A stretch of 64,000 nucleotides of DNA from DAOUKH01 sp964291475 (GCA_964291475.2 OZ220066.1:62001-126000), one strand, 5' to 3'; counted from the stretch's first letter, positions 53,217 to 62,752 are shown. Program-made: numbers and translations. The notes: generated by a model from the letters alone, not told the origin.

Positions 53217-54035
53217 TCACTTCGGCAGTATCACTCGCAGGTCGCTGCCCGGCTGCGCTCCGCCCGTGAGGCGGATGGCCTGGCCAGTAATGTAGGACGA
53301 CGCGTCGCTGACTAGGAACAGCGCAAGCGCGGCGACCTCCTCGGGCGTACCCAGGCGGCCCAGCGGCGTGCGGCTCAGCGCCTTTTGCTCGAGGGCGGGA
53401 TCCGCCTTCATCGCCGCGTCCACGGCTGCCGTTCTGATCAGGTAAGGCACGATGGCGTTGAACCGCACTTGGGGAGCAAGCTCGGCGGCCAGCGTCCGGG
53501 TGATACTGATCACTCCCGCCTTTGGAGCGCCGTAGTGCGCGTACCATGGCAACGGGCCAATGCCGGCAATATCCGCGACGTTGACGACAGCCCCGGAGCC
53601 CCGCTCCAACATGTGCGTCCCGACCGTACGACAGCCCAGATACGTTGTCTTGAGGTTCTGCTGGACGCCCTCGTTCCAGCGTTGCGGCGTCAACTCCAGG
53701 AAGGGGGTGGGAACGGTGCCCCCGCCCACGTTGTTGACGAGCCCGTCCACCGTTCCAAAGGCGCTCACAGCCTGGGCAAGGAGCGATTCCACATCATCTC
53801 TGCGCCGCATGTCCCCGACGACGCACAGGGTTCGCCCTCCAAGGGCTTCCAGGTCCGCGGCCACGCCCCTGAGCTGGGTCTCGCTCGCCTCGGGGTCCTT
53901 GACGTTCATGCCGGCAAGGACCACGTTTGCTCCGGCTTCCGCGAATGCGGTGGCGATGGCTCGACCGATGCCCTGGCCGGCGCCGGTGACGATGGCCACT
54001 TTTCCTTTGAGTGAGAATCGGTCCAAGATCGCCAT
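53217..54035 (-). CDS. Short-chain dehydrogenase/reductase with altered catalytic serine
   Basis: This 272-residue protein has TGAGQGIGRAIATAFAEAGA, NNVGGG in place of NNAG, and the YGAPKAG Tyr/Lys pair, ending with YITGQAIRLTGG. The usual catalytic serine region reads VVNVADIAGIG, with Asp at the Ser position. Activity may be reduced or changed. Classical SDRs transfer hydride between NAD(P)H and a carbonyl. ATG 54035 begins at MAILDRFSL. It follows the DppC-type permease by 38 bases, so it belongs to the same transcription unit and may act on the imported substrate. Confidence 0.82.
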   Translation of the reverse strand: MAILDRFSLKGKVAIVTGAGQGIGRAIATAFAEAGANVVLAGMNVKDPEASETQLRGVAADLEALGGRTLCVVGDMRRRDDVESLLAQAVSAFGTVDGLVNNVGGGTVPTPFLELTPQRWNEGVQQNLKTTYLGCRTVGTHMLERGSGAVVNVADIAGIGPLPWYAHYGAPKAGVISITRTLAAELAPQVRFNAIVPYLIRTAAVDAAMKADPALEQKALSRTPLGRLGTPEEVAALALFLVSDASSYITGQAIRLTGGAQPGSDLRVILPK

Positions 54036-54073
54036 GGCTCTCAGCGTTTCTGCTTGGCCGGCTGCATCGAGTC

Positions 54074-54991
54074 TCAGGCGCCGGACGCTCGCAACCTCGG
54101 GTCGAGCACGTCTCTCAGGGCGTCCCCCAAGAGGTTGAAGGCCAGCACCGTAGCGGTGATGGCCAGCCCTGGAAAGAGGGCGATCCAGGGGGCCTGGATC
54201 ATATACTGCCGTCCCGCGCCGGACAGCATGTTGCCCCACGTCGGCGTGGGAGGCGGCGGTCCCAAGCCCAAGAACGAAAGGGATGCCTCGGCGATGATCG
54301 CGAATCCCAGGTTGATCGTGACCAGCACGATGATTGGAGAGGTGACGTTGGGGAGGATATGCCTGAAGGCGATCCGCCAGCCCGAGCTGCCTATCGCACG
54401 GGCCGCCTCCACGTACATCAGCTCCTTGGCAGAGTACACATCTGCTCGGACAACGCGGCTGGCGATGGGCGTCAACACGAAGCCAAGGGCTAGGATGACG
54501 TTCTGGAGGCCAGACCCCAGCACGGTGACGACAACCATCGCCATAAGGAGTAAGGGAACGGACATGATGGCGTCCATGATCCGCTGTACTACCATATCGA
54601 ACTTGCCGCCGATGTAGCCGGAGGCAAGGCCCCAGAGGGCGCCGTGGAGGATTCCCGCGGCAACGGAGGCCACTCCCACCAACAAAGACACGCGCGTTCC
54701 GTGGAGCACGCGGCTAAAGGTGTCGCGACCCACATCGTCGGTGCCGAAGAGGTGTTTCCAGCTCGGGCCCTGCAAGCGGTCTATGGGGTTGATCTCAGAG
54801 AACCCGAAGGGGGCGATAAGATCGACAGTGATCGCGGCGAAGGCGACCGCGAGAATCACCACGGCGCCGGCGGCCCCCAGAGGCTTGCGTTTCGAGAAGC
54901 TCCAGATCATGGCCGGCACCGTGAGATACAACCGTCGTGGGGCCAGCAGCCGCACGGCTTCTACGCCACCAGTTTGCGGTGGATGATCCAT
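54074..54991 (-). CDS. ABC transporter permease, DppC-type
   Basis: This 305-residue protein has six expected transmembrane segments and the peptide-permease signature EAARAIGSSGWRIAFRHILP (EAA loop). The N-terminal LFGTDDVGRDTFSRVLHGTR is typical of DppC/OppC. It forms the inner-membrane channel with the DppB-type partner. ATG 54991 shares a base with the partner's TGA stop (TGATG), so the two are coupled. A solute-binding protein gene precedes them; no ATPase gene is present in the window, so ATPases must be supplied from elsewhere. Confidence 0.9.
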   Translation of the reverse strand: MDHPPQTGGVEAVRLLAPRRLYLTVPAMIWSFSKRKPLGAAGAVVILAVAFAAITVDLIAPFGFSEINPIDRLQGPSWKHLFGTDDVGRDTFSRVLHGTRVSLLVGVASVAAGILHGALWGLASGYIGGKFDMVVQRIMDAIMSVPLLLMAMVVVTVLGSGLQNVILALGFVLTPIASRVVRADVYSAKELMYVEAARAIGSSGWRIAFRHILPNVTSPIIVLVTINLGFAIIAEASLSFLGLGPPPPTPTWGNMLSGAGRQYMIQAPWIALFPGLAITATVLAFNLLGDALRDVLDPRLRASGA

Positions 54992-55941
54992 CAAGCGTAC
55001 CGAATACGTGGGTCGAGCCACGCCACGACGAGGTCAACGCTCAAGTTCACGAATACCACCATCATGGCGAAGAATATGGTGACCGCTTGCAGCGCCGGGT
55101 AGTCCCGCTGAGCGATGGAGTTGACGGTGTGCAAGCCGAGGCCCGGGATCGTGAAGATGGTCTCGATGATGATGGCGCTGGCCATGAGGTTGGCGAAGAT
55201 CACGCCGCCAACCGCCACCGTTGGCCCCATGGCATTCTTCATCGCATGGATGAAGATGACCCTGCGTTCCATGAGGCCTTTGGCCCTGGCGGTCCGCACG
55301 TAATCTTGCCTGAGCACCTCAAGCAGCGATGAGCGGATGAACCGGGCCAGGATGCCCGCGACGATGGCTCCGGACACGACCGCCGCCGGGAGGACCTGCT
55401 CCAGGTTGGTCAGGGGGTTGTCCAGGAAGTCTTGATAGGGTATTGGGGCGCTGTATCCCCACCATCTCGCGGGAAAGACGATCACCAGCGTCGCAATCCA
55501 GAAGCCCGGCACGGCTAATGCGGTGACGGCGAAGACCCTGGTAACGTAGTCGACGATCGTATCTTGCCTGAGTGCGGAGACGATCCCCGCGGGCACCGAG
55601 ATCAGAAGGGCGATGACCATGGCGAGCCCAGCAACCTGAAGGGTTATGGGCGCCCGCCGTAAGACCTCGTCAATCACCGGCTCGCCGTCGAGGAATGAAT
55701 CCCCTAGGTCGCCCCTCGCGAACCGGCCAAGCGTGACGAAGTACTGCTTGACGACCGGCTCGTCGATACCGAGGTCGGCGCGCAGGCGAGCCTCGACTTC
55801 AGGATCGCCCGAGGACGACGCTTCAATCAGCAGGGCATCGACGGCGTCTCCCGGCACAAGCCGGATCAGGGAGAACACCAGCGTGAAAACGAAGAACGCG
55901 ACGGGAATAATTAGGAGGAGCCGTCTGACGACGTACGTCAT
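54991..55941 (-). CDS. ABC transporter permease, DppB-type
   Basis: This 316-residue protein starts with YVVRRLLLIIPVAFFVFTLV and has LVPGDAVDAL, the LGDSFLDGEPVIDEVLRRAP linker and the EAA-like DYVRTARAKGLMERRVIFIH loop. It is a standard DppB/OppB-type inner-membrane permease. It lies 44 bases after the solute-binding protein and is coupled to the DppC-type gene. The imported substrate is unknown but probably peptide-like or a small organic compound. Confidence 0.9.
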   Translation of the reverse strand: MTYVVRRLLLIIPVAFFVFTLVFSLIRLVPGDAVDALLIEASSSGDPEVEARLRADLGIDEPVVKQYFVTLGRFARGDLGDSFLDGEPVIDEVLRRAPITLQVAGLAMVIALLISVPAGIVSALRQDTIVDYVTRVFAVTALAVPGFWIATLVIVFPARWWGYSAPIPYQDFLDNPLTNLEQVLPAAVVSGAIVAGILARFIRSSLLEVLRQDYVRTARAKGLMERRVIFIHAMKNAMGPTVAVGGVIFANLMASAIIIETIFTIPGLGLHTVNSIAQRDYPALQAVTIFFAMMVVFVNLSVDLVVAWLDPRIRYA

Positions 55942-55985
55942 AGGCTCCTCCCAATTATGCGCTGTTTACCCCGCCGAGCGTGTGT

Positions 55986-57698
55986 TTAGTTGTCGAACCA
56001 GAGCCGTTCGTGGTCCCGAACGTAGGTATTGATGGGCTGGACTTTGTACCGGCCCGAGTCACTCGTCCTGAGGTCTGCGTCCGCGACCGCCCACGTGAGG
56101 GAGTCGGCTACGCGCTGGAGCACTAGCTGATTGGTCAGGATATAGTCCTGGATTGCCTTGACCTTGACTTGCCGCGCCGCGTCGTCGCCGGTTGCGAGCA
56201 TGTCATCGATCATCGCGTCAAGTTCCGGATCAGCCAGGCCGGAGCTGTTCTTGGCTCCGGTGGAATGGTAGTTGTTGTTCATGTAGGACTCCGGGCTGTT
56301 CGCTCCACCGAAGCCCCAGGCGACGTCCCTGTACGCCACGTCCTCGGTATGCTTTTTGAAGGAGGCGAAGTCCGGTTCCACGTTGGACACGACCTTGAAA
56401 CCCAGAGCCTTCATCTCCTCGATGAATACCTCGACGTTGGCCTCGTAGTCACGCTGGAACTTGACGGAGTCCACGTGCAACTCGTAGCCCTCCGGTACGC
56501 CGGCCTCCCTGAGCAAGGCTATGGCCTCTTCAACGTCATACCGGTAGGAGTACTTCTCGGCGGCCAACTCTTCAGGGGTCAAGGCCCAGGCCGTGCCATG
56601 CTGACCGGAGACCGGACCCGCCCACTGACCGAGGCCGCCGAACGCCGCTTGAATGTGGGCGTCGAGGTCCATTCCAAGGGCGATGGCTTTGCGCACTCGA
56701 ACGTCCTGGAACAACGGATTGTTCTGGTTGTAGTAGAGGACGTAGGAGCTCTGCCACAGGTACTCGATCACTTGGGCGTCGGGTCTCGCTCTCTGTACCT
56801 CCTGCACCTCTTCGTTGAACAAGTACTCGATGTAGTTCAGCTTGCCGGTAACGGTCGCGGCCGTCCGGGCCGCTCGGTCCGGGATGATCAAGCTTTCGGT
56901 GGCATCGACGTAGGGCAACTGGTTCCCGACGTGGTCTTCCTTCCAGTAGCTGTCGTTCCGGTCCATGAAGACGCCGACGTCTTTTTCCAACCGGTTCAGC
57001 GTGAAAGGCCCGGTGCCGATCGCCTGGGTGTTGAGGTCTTCGGTTTCGGGGGCCACGATGAGGGCCTCCCGTCCCGCCATGGCGAACGGAAGCAGTACGT
57101 CGACCTGGCTCGTATTGATGACGAAGGTGTACGGGTCCGGGGTCTCGAAGCTCACGACGTTCTTATACGTTGTCTTGTAGGAGCTTCCCTCGCCGGAGAG
57201 CCTTTCCAAATTCCACTTGATGTCTTCCGAGGTCAGCTCGCGTCCGTTGTGGTACATGACTCCAGTGTTCAGCTTGAACGTCATGCGCTCCCCGTTGTTG
57301 GAGAGGGTGACCCCCTCAGCAATGTCCGGCACGGTGATGACGTCGTTGGCCGTTTCGAGTGTATCGAGCTTCATCAGGCGATTGTAGATCGGGCTCACCG
57401 ACTGCGCCGTCATGTGGTTCCCGTAGTGGGGATCCAGGTTCGGCAGGTTGGGACAGCACCAGGCCCAGGAGATGGAGCCGCCGTACTTGGCGCTGAACGC
57501 CGGCGTGGCGGTGGGCGCGGGAGCGGCAGTGGCAGTGGGTTCCGGCGTTGCCGTGGGCTGCGGGACCGCCGTCGGCGGGGGCGAAGTCGGGACCGCGGTC
57601 GGGTCGGTTCCTCCGCCGCAGGCCGCAACCACCATCGAGACGATAACCCCAAGCGCCAATAAGAACCCGAGTGCCTTTCGGCTGCTTATCGTTCCCAT
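55986..57698 (-). CDS. ABC transporter solute-binding lipoprotein, family 5
   Basis: This 570-residue protein has a lipoprotein signal ending VSMVVAAC, a Pro/Thr/Ala-rich linker (PTAVPTSPPPTAVPQPTATP) of about 40 residues, then the family 5 fold: WAWCCPNLPNLDPHYGNH, YNRLMKLDTLETANDVITV, KLNTGVMYHNGRELTSEDIK and IGTGPFTLNRLEKDVGVFM. It captures a solute outside the membrane and hands it to the two permeases that follow. The CC pair near residue 77 is unusual and could be a disulfide or lipid-linked site. It is the first gene of the operon, divergent from the ThDP enzyme. Confidence 0.9.
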   Translation of the reverse strand: MGTISSRKALGFLLALGVIVSMVVAACGGGTDPTAVPTSPPPTAVPQPTATPEPTATAAPAPTATPAFSAKYGGSISWAWCCPNLPNLDPHYGNHMTAQSVSPIYNRLMKLDTLETANDVITVPDIAEGVTLSNNGERMTFKLNTGVMYHNGRELTSEDIKWNLERLSGEGSSYKTTYKNVVSFETPDPYTFVINTSQVDVLLPFAMAGREALIVAPETEDLNTQAIGTGPFTLNRLEKDVGVFMDRNDSYWKEDHVGNQLPYVDATESLIIPDRAARTAATVTGKLNYIEYLFNEEVQEVQRARPDAQVIEYLWQSSYVLYYNQNNPLFQDVRVRKAIALGMDLDAHIQAAFGGLGQWAGPVSGQHGTAWALTPEELAAEKYSYRYDVEEAIALLREAGVPEGYELHVDSVKFQRDYEANVEVFIEEMKALGFKVVSNVEPDFASFKKHTEDVAYRDVAWGFGGANSPESYMNNNYHSTGAKNSSGLADPELDAMIDDMLATGDDAARQVKVKAIQDYILTNQLVLQRVADSLTWAVADADLRTSDSGRYKVQPINTYVRDHERLWFDN

Positions 57699-57966
57699 TA
57701 GAAATACCCCCTCCCCTCAACACTTGCCCGACCCTACACTCGAGTCGGGATTCGGCACGAACCGGGCCACCGATGGCGCATGATCCAAACTCGACCGCCA
57801 CTCGGGGCCGAAAACTACCAAGTCGAGGCCCCTTTTGTCAAGCGACACTTGTTGCGGGCGCAAGCGCCGCTCTCACGGGGTCATCGCCGGAAGTCGCAGC
57901 CGCCGCCGGATGCCCCATGGCCGACGACCGCGCATGGGAGAAACAGCACGGCAAGGCCCTGATGTG

Positions 57967-57975
57967 TGCTAGGAT
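57967..57975 (+). promoter_or_regulatory. Putative extended -10 of the ThDP gene
   Basis: TGCTAGGAT, a TGn-TAGGAT form, lies 55 bases before ATG 58030, in the 331-base divergent gap 57699-58029. It resembles the TGGTAGAAT motif of the amidohydrolase genes. The rest of the gap shows no gene. Confidence 0.35.
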
Positions 57976-58029
57976 GGCGAATCCGGTCTGCTGAGGCGAC
58001 ATCCGCTCCAGAAAAGGAGGGGAAGTTTT

Positions 58030-59697
58030 ATGGGGCAAGCTACCGCGGGTCAGATCCTGGCCCAAGCCCTTGCGGCGGAAGGCGTGGACACGTTCTTTCA
58101 CCTCCTGGAGCGGGAACGTCTCGTCTATGATCTGACCACGGCGGGGCTGAGAGCGGTCCTCGTCCGCAACGAGCTGGCCGGGGGAATGATGGCGCACGGC
58201 TACAGCCGGGTGGCCGGCAAGCCGGGCGTAGTTCTCACGGCTCCCGGCCCCGGCACCGCGAACCTCGTCCCGGCCCTGGCCAACGCCCTCGCGGACGCTT
58301 CCCCCGTCATCGCCTTGGGAGCGTCGGCTCATCTGCTGGACCGTCACACCGGTACCTTTCAAGAAATGGACCAGGTGAGATTGATGGAGCCGGCCACGAA
58401 ATGGGCTGCCCAACTCACCCATCCCCACAGGATTGCCGAGTACGTCAGCTCGGCGTTCCGCCATGCGCTTGCCGCTCCCCAAGGGCCGGTGTATCTCGAC
58501 TTGCCCGCGGACGTCGCGGAACAGGGACCGCCGATAGACGAAGAGCAGGCGAAGCGGCCCACCAACTACCGGACACAGGCGCGGCCGCATGCCGATCCTG
58601 CTCTCGTCGAGCAGGCGATCGAGTTGTTGGCCCAGGCCGACAAGCCCCTCGTTGTCACGGGCAGCGGCGTGCTGTGGTCGGGCGCCAGCAGCGAGCTGCA
58701 AGATTTCGTCGACCTCACGGGGACCCCCTTTTTCACGACGCCTCAAAGTCGCGGGGTCATTCCTGAAGACCATCCTCTCTTCTTTGGCGGGGCTCGGTCG
58801 ATGGCGTTTCGAGAGGCGGATGTGGTGCTGGTGGTGGGCACACGAGCCAATATCATCTCGACCTTCTTCTTGCCGCCCCGGTGGAATCCGGACGTGAAGA
58901 TCATCGCGGTGAATCTGGACCCGACGGAGATCGGCAAGAACGCCCCGGTGGAGGTCGGCCTGTACGGCGACGCTCAGGCGGTGTTGCGCCAGCTCACCGA
59001 TGCAGCCAGGGGCCGCTTCGAGCCGGGCCGGTCCGAATGGGTCAGCGCCCTCGCCAAACGCGACGCCAGCCGAGCGGAGCGCGAGGCACAGCACCTCAAC
59101 TCCGACCAAACGCCGATCCACCCGCTCCGATTGTGCCGCGAAGTCCGAGCTTTCATGGACCGCGACGCCATACTCGCCCTGGATGGGAATGAGACGCTGG
59201 TCTATGGCAATCAATCGATCCCGACTTTCGTGCCAGGGCACCGGCTCACTCCAGGGCCTCATGGCACCATGGGTGTGGGCGTGCCTTTCGGGATCGGGGC
59301 CCAGCTCGCCAAGCCCGACAAGCAGGTTGTGGTCCTCACCGGAGATGGGGCGTTCGGCTGGTATGGCATCGAGGTCGATACGGCAATCCGCTACCAGCTT
59401 CCGGTGCTGTTCGTGATTTGCAACAATGGAGGGTATGCGGCGGCTTTCGAAGGGATCGATAACCCGCAGCGCGAACTAGGCTTCACTCGGTACGACCGGA
59501 TGATGGAAGCCCTGGGAGGCCACGGCGAGTTCGTTGAGCGCCCGGAGGACATCCGGCCTGCCCTCGAACGGGCCCAGGCCTCCGGCAAACCCGCAGCGGT
59601 AAACGTCATCACGGACCCCTACGCCAGCGCCAGCACCGCCGCGTTCTTCACCAGGCCGGACCGCCAGGGCGTCGGTGACGTCGGGTGGTATCTCTAG
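58030..59697 (+). CDS. Thiamine diphosphate-dependent enzyme (acetolactate synthase/decarboxylase-like)
   Basis: This 555-residue protein has the three domains of the POX/ALS group. The catalytic Glu48 is in VRNELAGGMMAHG; TAPGPGTANLVPALANALAD follows. A central domain has EHPLFFGGARSMAF. The ThDP-Mg motif GDGAFGWYGIEVDTAI with NNGGY is near residue 438. Such enzymes decarboxylate or carboligate 2-oxoacids or oxalyl-CoA. AAAGGAGG precedes ATG 58030. With the CoA-transferase gene next to it, the pair resembles the formyl-CoA transferase/oxalyl-CoA decarboxylase arrangement, but substrate residues are not clear enough to name it. Confidence 0.84.
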   Translation: MGQATAGQILAQALAAEGVDTFFHLLERERLVYDLTTAGLRAVLVRNELAGGMMAHGYSRVAGKPGVVLTAPGPGTANLVPALANALADASPVIALGASAHLLDRHTGTFQEMDQVRLMEPATKWAAQLTHPHRIAEYVSSAFRHALAAPQGPVYLDLPADVAEQGPPIDEEQAKRPTNYRTQARPHADPALVEQAIELLAQADKPLVVTGSGVLWSGASSELQDFVDLTGTPFFTTPQSRGVIPEDHPLFFGGARSMAFREADVVLVVGTRANIISTFFLPPRWNPDVKIIAVNLDPTEIGKNAPVEVGLYGDAQAVLRQLTDAARGRFEPGRSEWVSALAKRDASRAEREAQHLNSDQTPIHPLRLCREVRAFMDRDAILALDGNETLVYGNQSIPTFVPGHRLTPGPHGTMGVGVPFGIGAQLAKPDKQVVVLTGDGAFGWYGIEVDTAIRYQLPVLFVICNNGGYAAAFEGIDNPQRELGFTRYDRMMEALGGHGEFVERPEDIRPALERAQASGKPAAVNVITDPYASASTAAFFTRPDRQGVGDVGWYL

Positions 59698-59799
59698 AGA
59701 TGCCGGCCGGCGATGCCGCCCACCGGCGGCACCCTCTGCCGGCCCTGGCAAGCGGCACGCGGGGACGAGCACCCTTGGGTGCTCGGAGGAGGTAACCTG

Positions 59800-61029
59800 A
59801 TGCCGGCAGTGCTGGAAGGCATTCGAGTTCTCGATTTCTCGCGTATCGGCGCCGGGCCGCTCAGCGCTCAGATGCTGGGGGACCTGGGCGCGGACGTCAT
59901 CAAGGTGGAGGACGTAGAGGGCGGCATGCTGGACCGCCGCGTGACCTACCCCTGGTTGAACGACGAAGCGCTGCTCGTCCTGCAAATGAACCGGAATAAG
60001 CGCAGCATCGCCGTCGACATCAGCAGCCCTGAAGGCAAGGACATCATCTACAAGCTTGCGCGACAATCGGATGTCGTGGTCACGAACTTCCGGCCCTCGG
60101 TGAAAAAGCGCCTGAAGGTCGCCTACGAAGACCTTCGCCGCTTGAACGAGAAGATCATCTACGTCTCCGTCTCCGGCTTCGGCGACACCGGGCCCTACTC
60201 GGAAAAGAAGGGGCAGGACCTTCTCGCCCAGGCCATGAGCGGGGCCATGTGGATGAACAGCTTTGCCGATAACCCGCCCATTCCCATCGGGACCCTCATC
60301 GCCGACCTGGACACGGCGAAGCTGTCGGCCTATGGAGTCCTCGCCGCCCTCATCGCACGAGAGCGTTTCGGCGTGGGGCAAGAAGTGCAGGTCTCCTTGC
60401 TCGACACCATGGTCGATCTGCAGATGCACGACGCCTTCTATCAGCTCAATGGGGGCGGCATGTATCGCCGCGGCCGTCATGGCAGGGGAAACAGTTTCGG
60501 TTCGGGAGTCCCGTACGGGGCGTACGAGACCAGCGACGGCAAGTGGATCGCCATATCCGCCGGACTCGCCGAGGTCTGCTACGCCCTGGGTATCGAGGAC
60601 CTGTCCCAGGACCCCCGCTACGACACGTGGGAGAAGCAGCGAGAGCACCAGGAGGAGCTCTGGCGGTTCGTTGAGCGGGCGATGGCCGAGCACACGGCGG
60701 AGCAGGCGCTGGGTCTATTCGAGGCCGCCGATATTTGGGCGGCGCCGGTCTACGACTACGAGGAAGTTTTCCTTGACCCCCAGGTGATCCACAATAAGAT
60801 GCTGATCGAACTGGAAAACCCCCGAGGCGGGACGTATAAGACCACGGGCATGCCGGTGAAGTTGTCGCAGACGCCCGCCGGACCGCGCAGGCGCCCACCC
60901 CGCTATGCCGAGCACACGGCGGAAGTGCTCGAGTCGTTGGGCTACTCGCCGAGTGAAATCAAGAGGCTGGCCGAGAAGAGAGCCGAGAAGAGCGTGGTCG
61001 TCTTGGGCGAGTTGCCGGCGGACTCGTAG
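59800..61029 (+). CDS. Family III CoA-transferase (CaiB/BaiF)
   Basis: This 409-residue protein has LEGIRVLDFSRIGAGPLSAQ, MLGDLGADVIKVEDVEGG, NKRSIAVDISSPEGK, VVVTNFRPSVKKRLKVAYED and SVSGFGDTGPYSEKKGQD. The catalytic Asp lies at residue 169 (LIADLDTAKL), the same number as in formyl-CoA transferase. It transfers CoA between carboxylic acids. ATG 59800 follows GGAGGAGG. It lies 102 bases after the ThDP enzyme and faces the convergent SDR. Probably an acyl-CoA:carboxylate CoA-transferase of the same pathway. Confidence 0.86.
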   Translation: MPAVLEGIRVLDFSRIGAGPLSAQMLGDLGADVIKVEDVEGGMLDRRVTYPWLNDEALLVLQMNRNKRSIAVDISSPEGKDIIYKLARQSDVVVTNFRPSVKKRLKVAYEDLRRLNEKIIYVSVSGFGDTGPYSEKKGQDLLAQAMSGAMWMNSFADNPPIPIGTLIADLDTAKLSAYGVLAALIARERFGVGQEVQVSLLDTMVDLQMHDAFYQLNGGGMYRRGRHGRGNSFGSGVPYGAYETSDGKWIAISAGLAEVCYALGIEDLSQDPRYDTWEKQREHQEELWRFVERAMAEHTAEQALGLFEAADIWAAPVYDYEEVFLDPQVIHNKMLIELENPRGGTYKTTGMPVKLSQTPAGPRRRPPRYAEHTAEVLESLGYSPSEIKRLAEKRAEKSVVVLGELPADS

Positions 61030-61131
61030 CGGGACAATCGAGAGCTTTATCTGCCAAACCCCTCATGATCCGACCAAGGCCCGGTTGGCATCCTATGCAC
61101 CGCGGCCTGCGCTGGCAAACGCGGTAATCGA

Positions 61132-61926
61132 TCAGACGACGGCGTGGCCGGCGCCACCGCCGGCGGCGATCGCCTCGCCGGTGATGCAGGCAGCCTTGGG
61201 CGACGCGAGAAACGCGACCAGGTAGGCAACCTCGCGGGACTCGACGATGCGGCGGATCGCGGCGCCGCCCGCCATCCGGGCCTCCACCTCCTCGGCCGTT
61301 GTCCCATCCCGCCGGGCGCGGTCGGCCAGCATCTGGTCGAACCACGGGGTCCGGGCAGTCCCAGGATGCACCACGTTGACGGTAATGCCCGACGGCCCGA
61401 GCTCATCGGCCAGCGTCTTGCTGAGATGAACCATGGCGACGTTGCGTATGCCGGTGCCGTAGCTGCCCGAACCGCGCGCCGACTGGCCCGCGACGTTGAT
61501 GATGCGCCCCCATCCCTGGCGCGCCATGTGCGGCGCAACAGCGCGGGCGCAGCGTAGGCAGCCCATGAACTTCGTGTTCAGGTCCTGGTGCATCGCCTCG
61601 TCTGTCACGGCTCCCAGCGGGCCGGTGGCAAAGCCCCCCGGCCTGCCGGCGTTGTTCACCAGGATGTCGAGCCGGCCCAGGCGCTCGATGGTGATGTCAA
61701 CCATGCGCTGGACCGCCTGAGCGTCGGCGACGTCGGCGACGACGGGCAGGACGCGGCAGCCCGTCTCTTGGGCCAGCTCCCGGGCGGCGGCCTCCAACCC
61801 CTGGCGGGTGCGGGCGCAGACCGCCACGTCGGCGCCCTCCATGGCCAGCTCGCGGGCGATAGCCTTGCCGATCCCCTGGCTCCCTCCCGTGACCAGCGCG
61901 ACTTTGCCTTTGAGCTCCAGGTCCAT
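61132..61926 (-). CDS. Short-chain dehydrogenase/reductase with atypical YxxxK site
   Basis: This 264-residue protein has LKGKVALVTGGSQGIGKAIA, ILVNNAGRPGGF and ITGEAIAAGGG at the expected places. Where YxxxK normally occurs it reads GSYGTGIRNVAMVHLSK, so the Lys is not in the usual place; an Arg/Asn pair occurs there as in some atypical SDRs. It may still bind NAD(P) but have changed chemistry. ATG 61926 follows GGGAGGC. Convergent with the CoA-transferase, about 100 bases apart. Confidence 0.82.
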   Translation of the reverse strand: MDLELKGKVALVTGGSQGIGKAIARELAMEGADVAVCARTRQGLEAAARELAQETGCRVLPVVADVADAQAVQRMVDITIERLGRLDILVNNAGRPGGFATGPLGAVTDEAMHQDLNTKFMGCLRCARAVAPHMARQGWGRIINVAGQSARGSGSYGTGIRNVAMVHLSKTLADELGPSGITVNVVHPGTARTPWFDQMLADRARRDGTTAEEVEARMAGGAAIRRIVESREVAYLVAFLASPKAACITGEAIAAGGGAGHAVV

Positions 61927-62273
61927 GGCTGCCTCCCAGTCCGGGTGTTGTGAGAAACGGCTCCCGAGCGCCGCTTCAGAGTAGCGGCAGCCGCGGCCCG
62001 CGGGCAAGGTAAGGGGCAGGGAATCGCTCGATGCGCCATGGAGAACAGCCGCAGGAACTGGCGGCCCGTGGCCAAGGGCGCCGTGTGGCCGGATACGGTT
62101 GGCATGCCCAAACCTGAGCCAGACCGCGCACTTCGTGCTGGGCTGTCGGTGGCGGCCCCGTCCCGCGAAGGGCTACCCAGAGACGGGCGCAACGGCTCCG
62201 CCCGTCCGACCAGCTTCACCACTACAGCTCCACCCGTAGGAGGACATCAGCGTCGTGAACAACCGCAAGCTCC

Positions 62274-62752
62274 CAGGACATCACCCTGATCGTCGACGGC
62301 ATCGAGGCCCTAGGCGACGGGGAGGGCAGCTTCGCCGAGGAAATCGGCAAGACGGGGCGTCAGCTTCGAACCGTCCAGATAGGGGAAGACCGAGCCATCC
62401 GGGTGTACGTGTCGGGGAAGATCACCGAAGTGCAGCTAGACCTTCAGCGTAAGTTCATCACCGAGCGGCTGGAGAGCCTCAGAGTCAAGGTGGAGGACTA
62501 TTGGGCGAGGGAGGCCAGTGGCGCCAGGAAGCGCGGTCTGGCGGAGGCGGCTCTGGAGTGAGCAAGCAACGTTGGCGAGGACCTCGACGATTTGAGTCCC
62601 GAGCAACGCAAGGAGGTCCTCAGGATGGTCGTGGAGGGGGTCACAGTGGACCGGGAGAACAACCTGGACCTCACGCTGGCGGTACCCGTAGAAGAGAATG
62701 GGGAGTCTGTGGCATTGCCTCGCAACTATCTCCCAGAGGGAGAGAGGCTTAA
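62274..62752 (+). pseudogene. Decayed large serine recombinase, C-terminal part
   Basis: The plus frame reads DITLIVDGIEALGDGEGSFA, then YVSGKITEVQLDLQRKFITE, RLESLRVKVEDYWAREA, a TGA at 62559-62561, then LSPEQRKEVLRMVVEGVTVD and RENNLDLTLAVPVEENGES. This corresponds to the coiled-coil and last beta part of large serine recombinases. The catalytic and zinc-ribbon domains are missing. The TGA is not a selenocysteine candidate, since no Cys is conserved there. The gap 62008-62273 upstream holds no gene I can support; the remnant ends in a repeat like that at 25.8 kb. Confidence 0.65.

Noticed and set aside
62559..62561. In-frame TGA in the recombinase remnant as selenocysteine
   Set aside because: No Cys is conserved at that position, no hairpin of the right form follows, and the gene is missing its catalytic domain.
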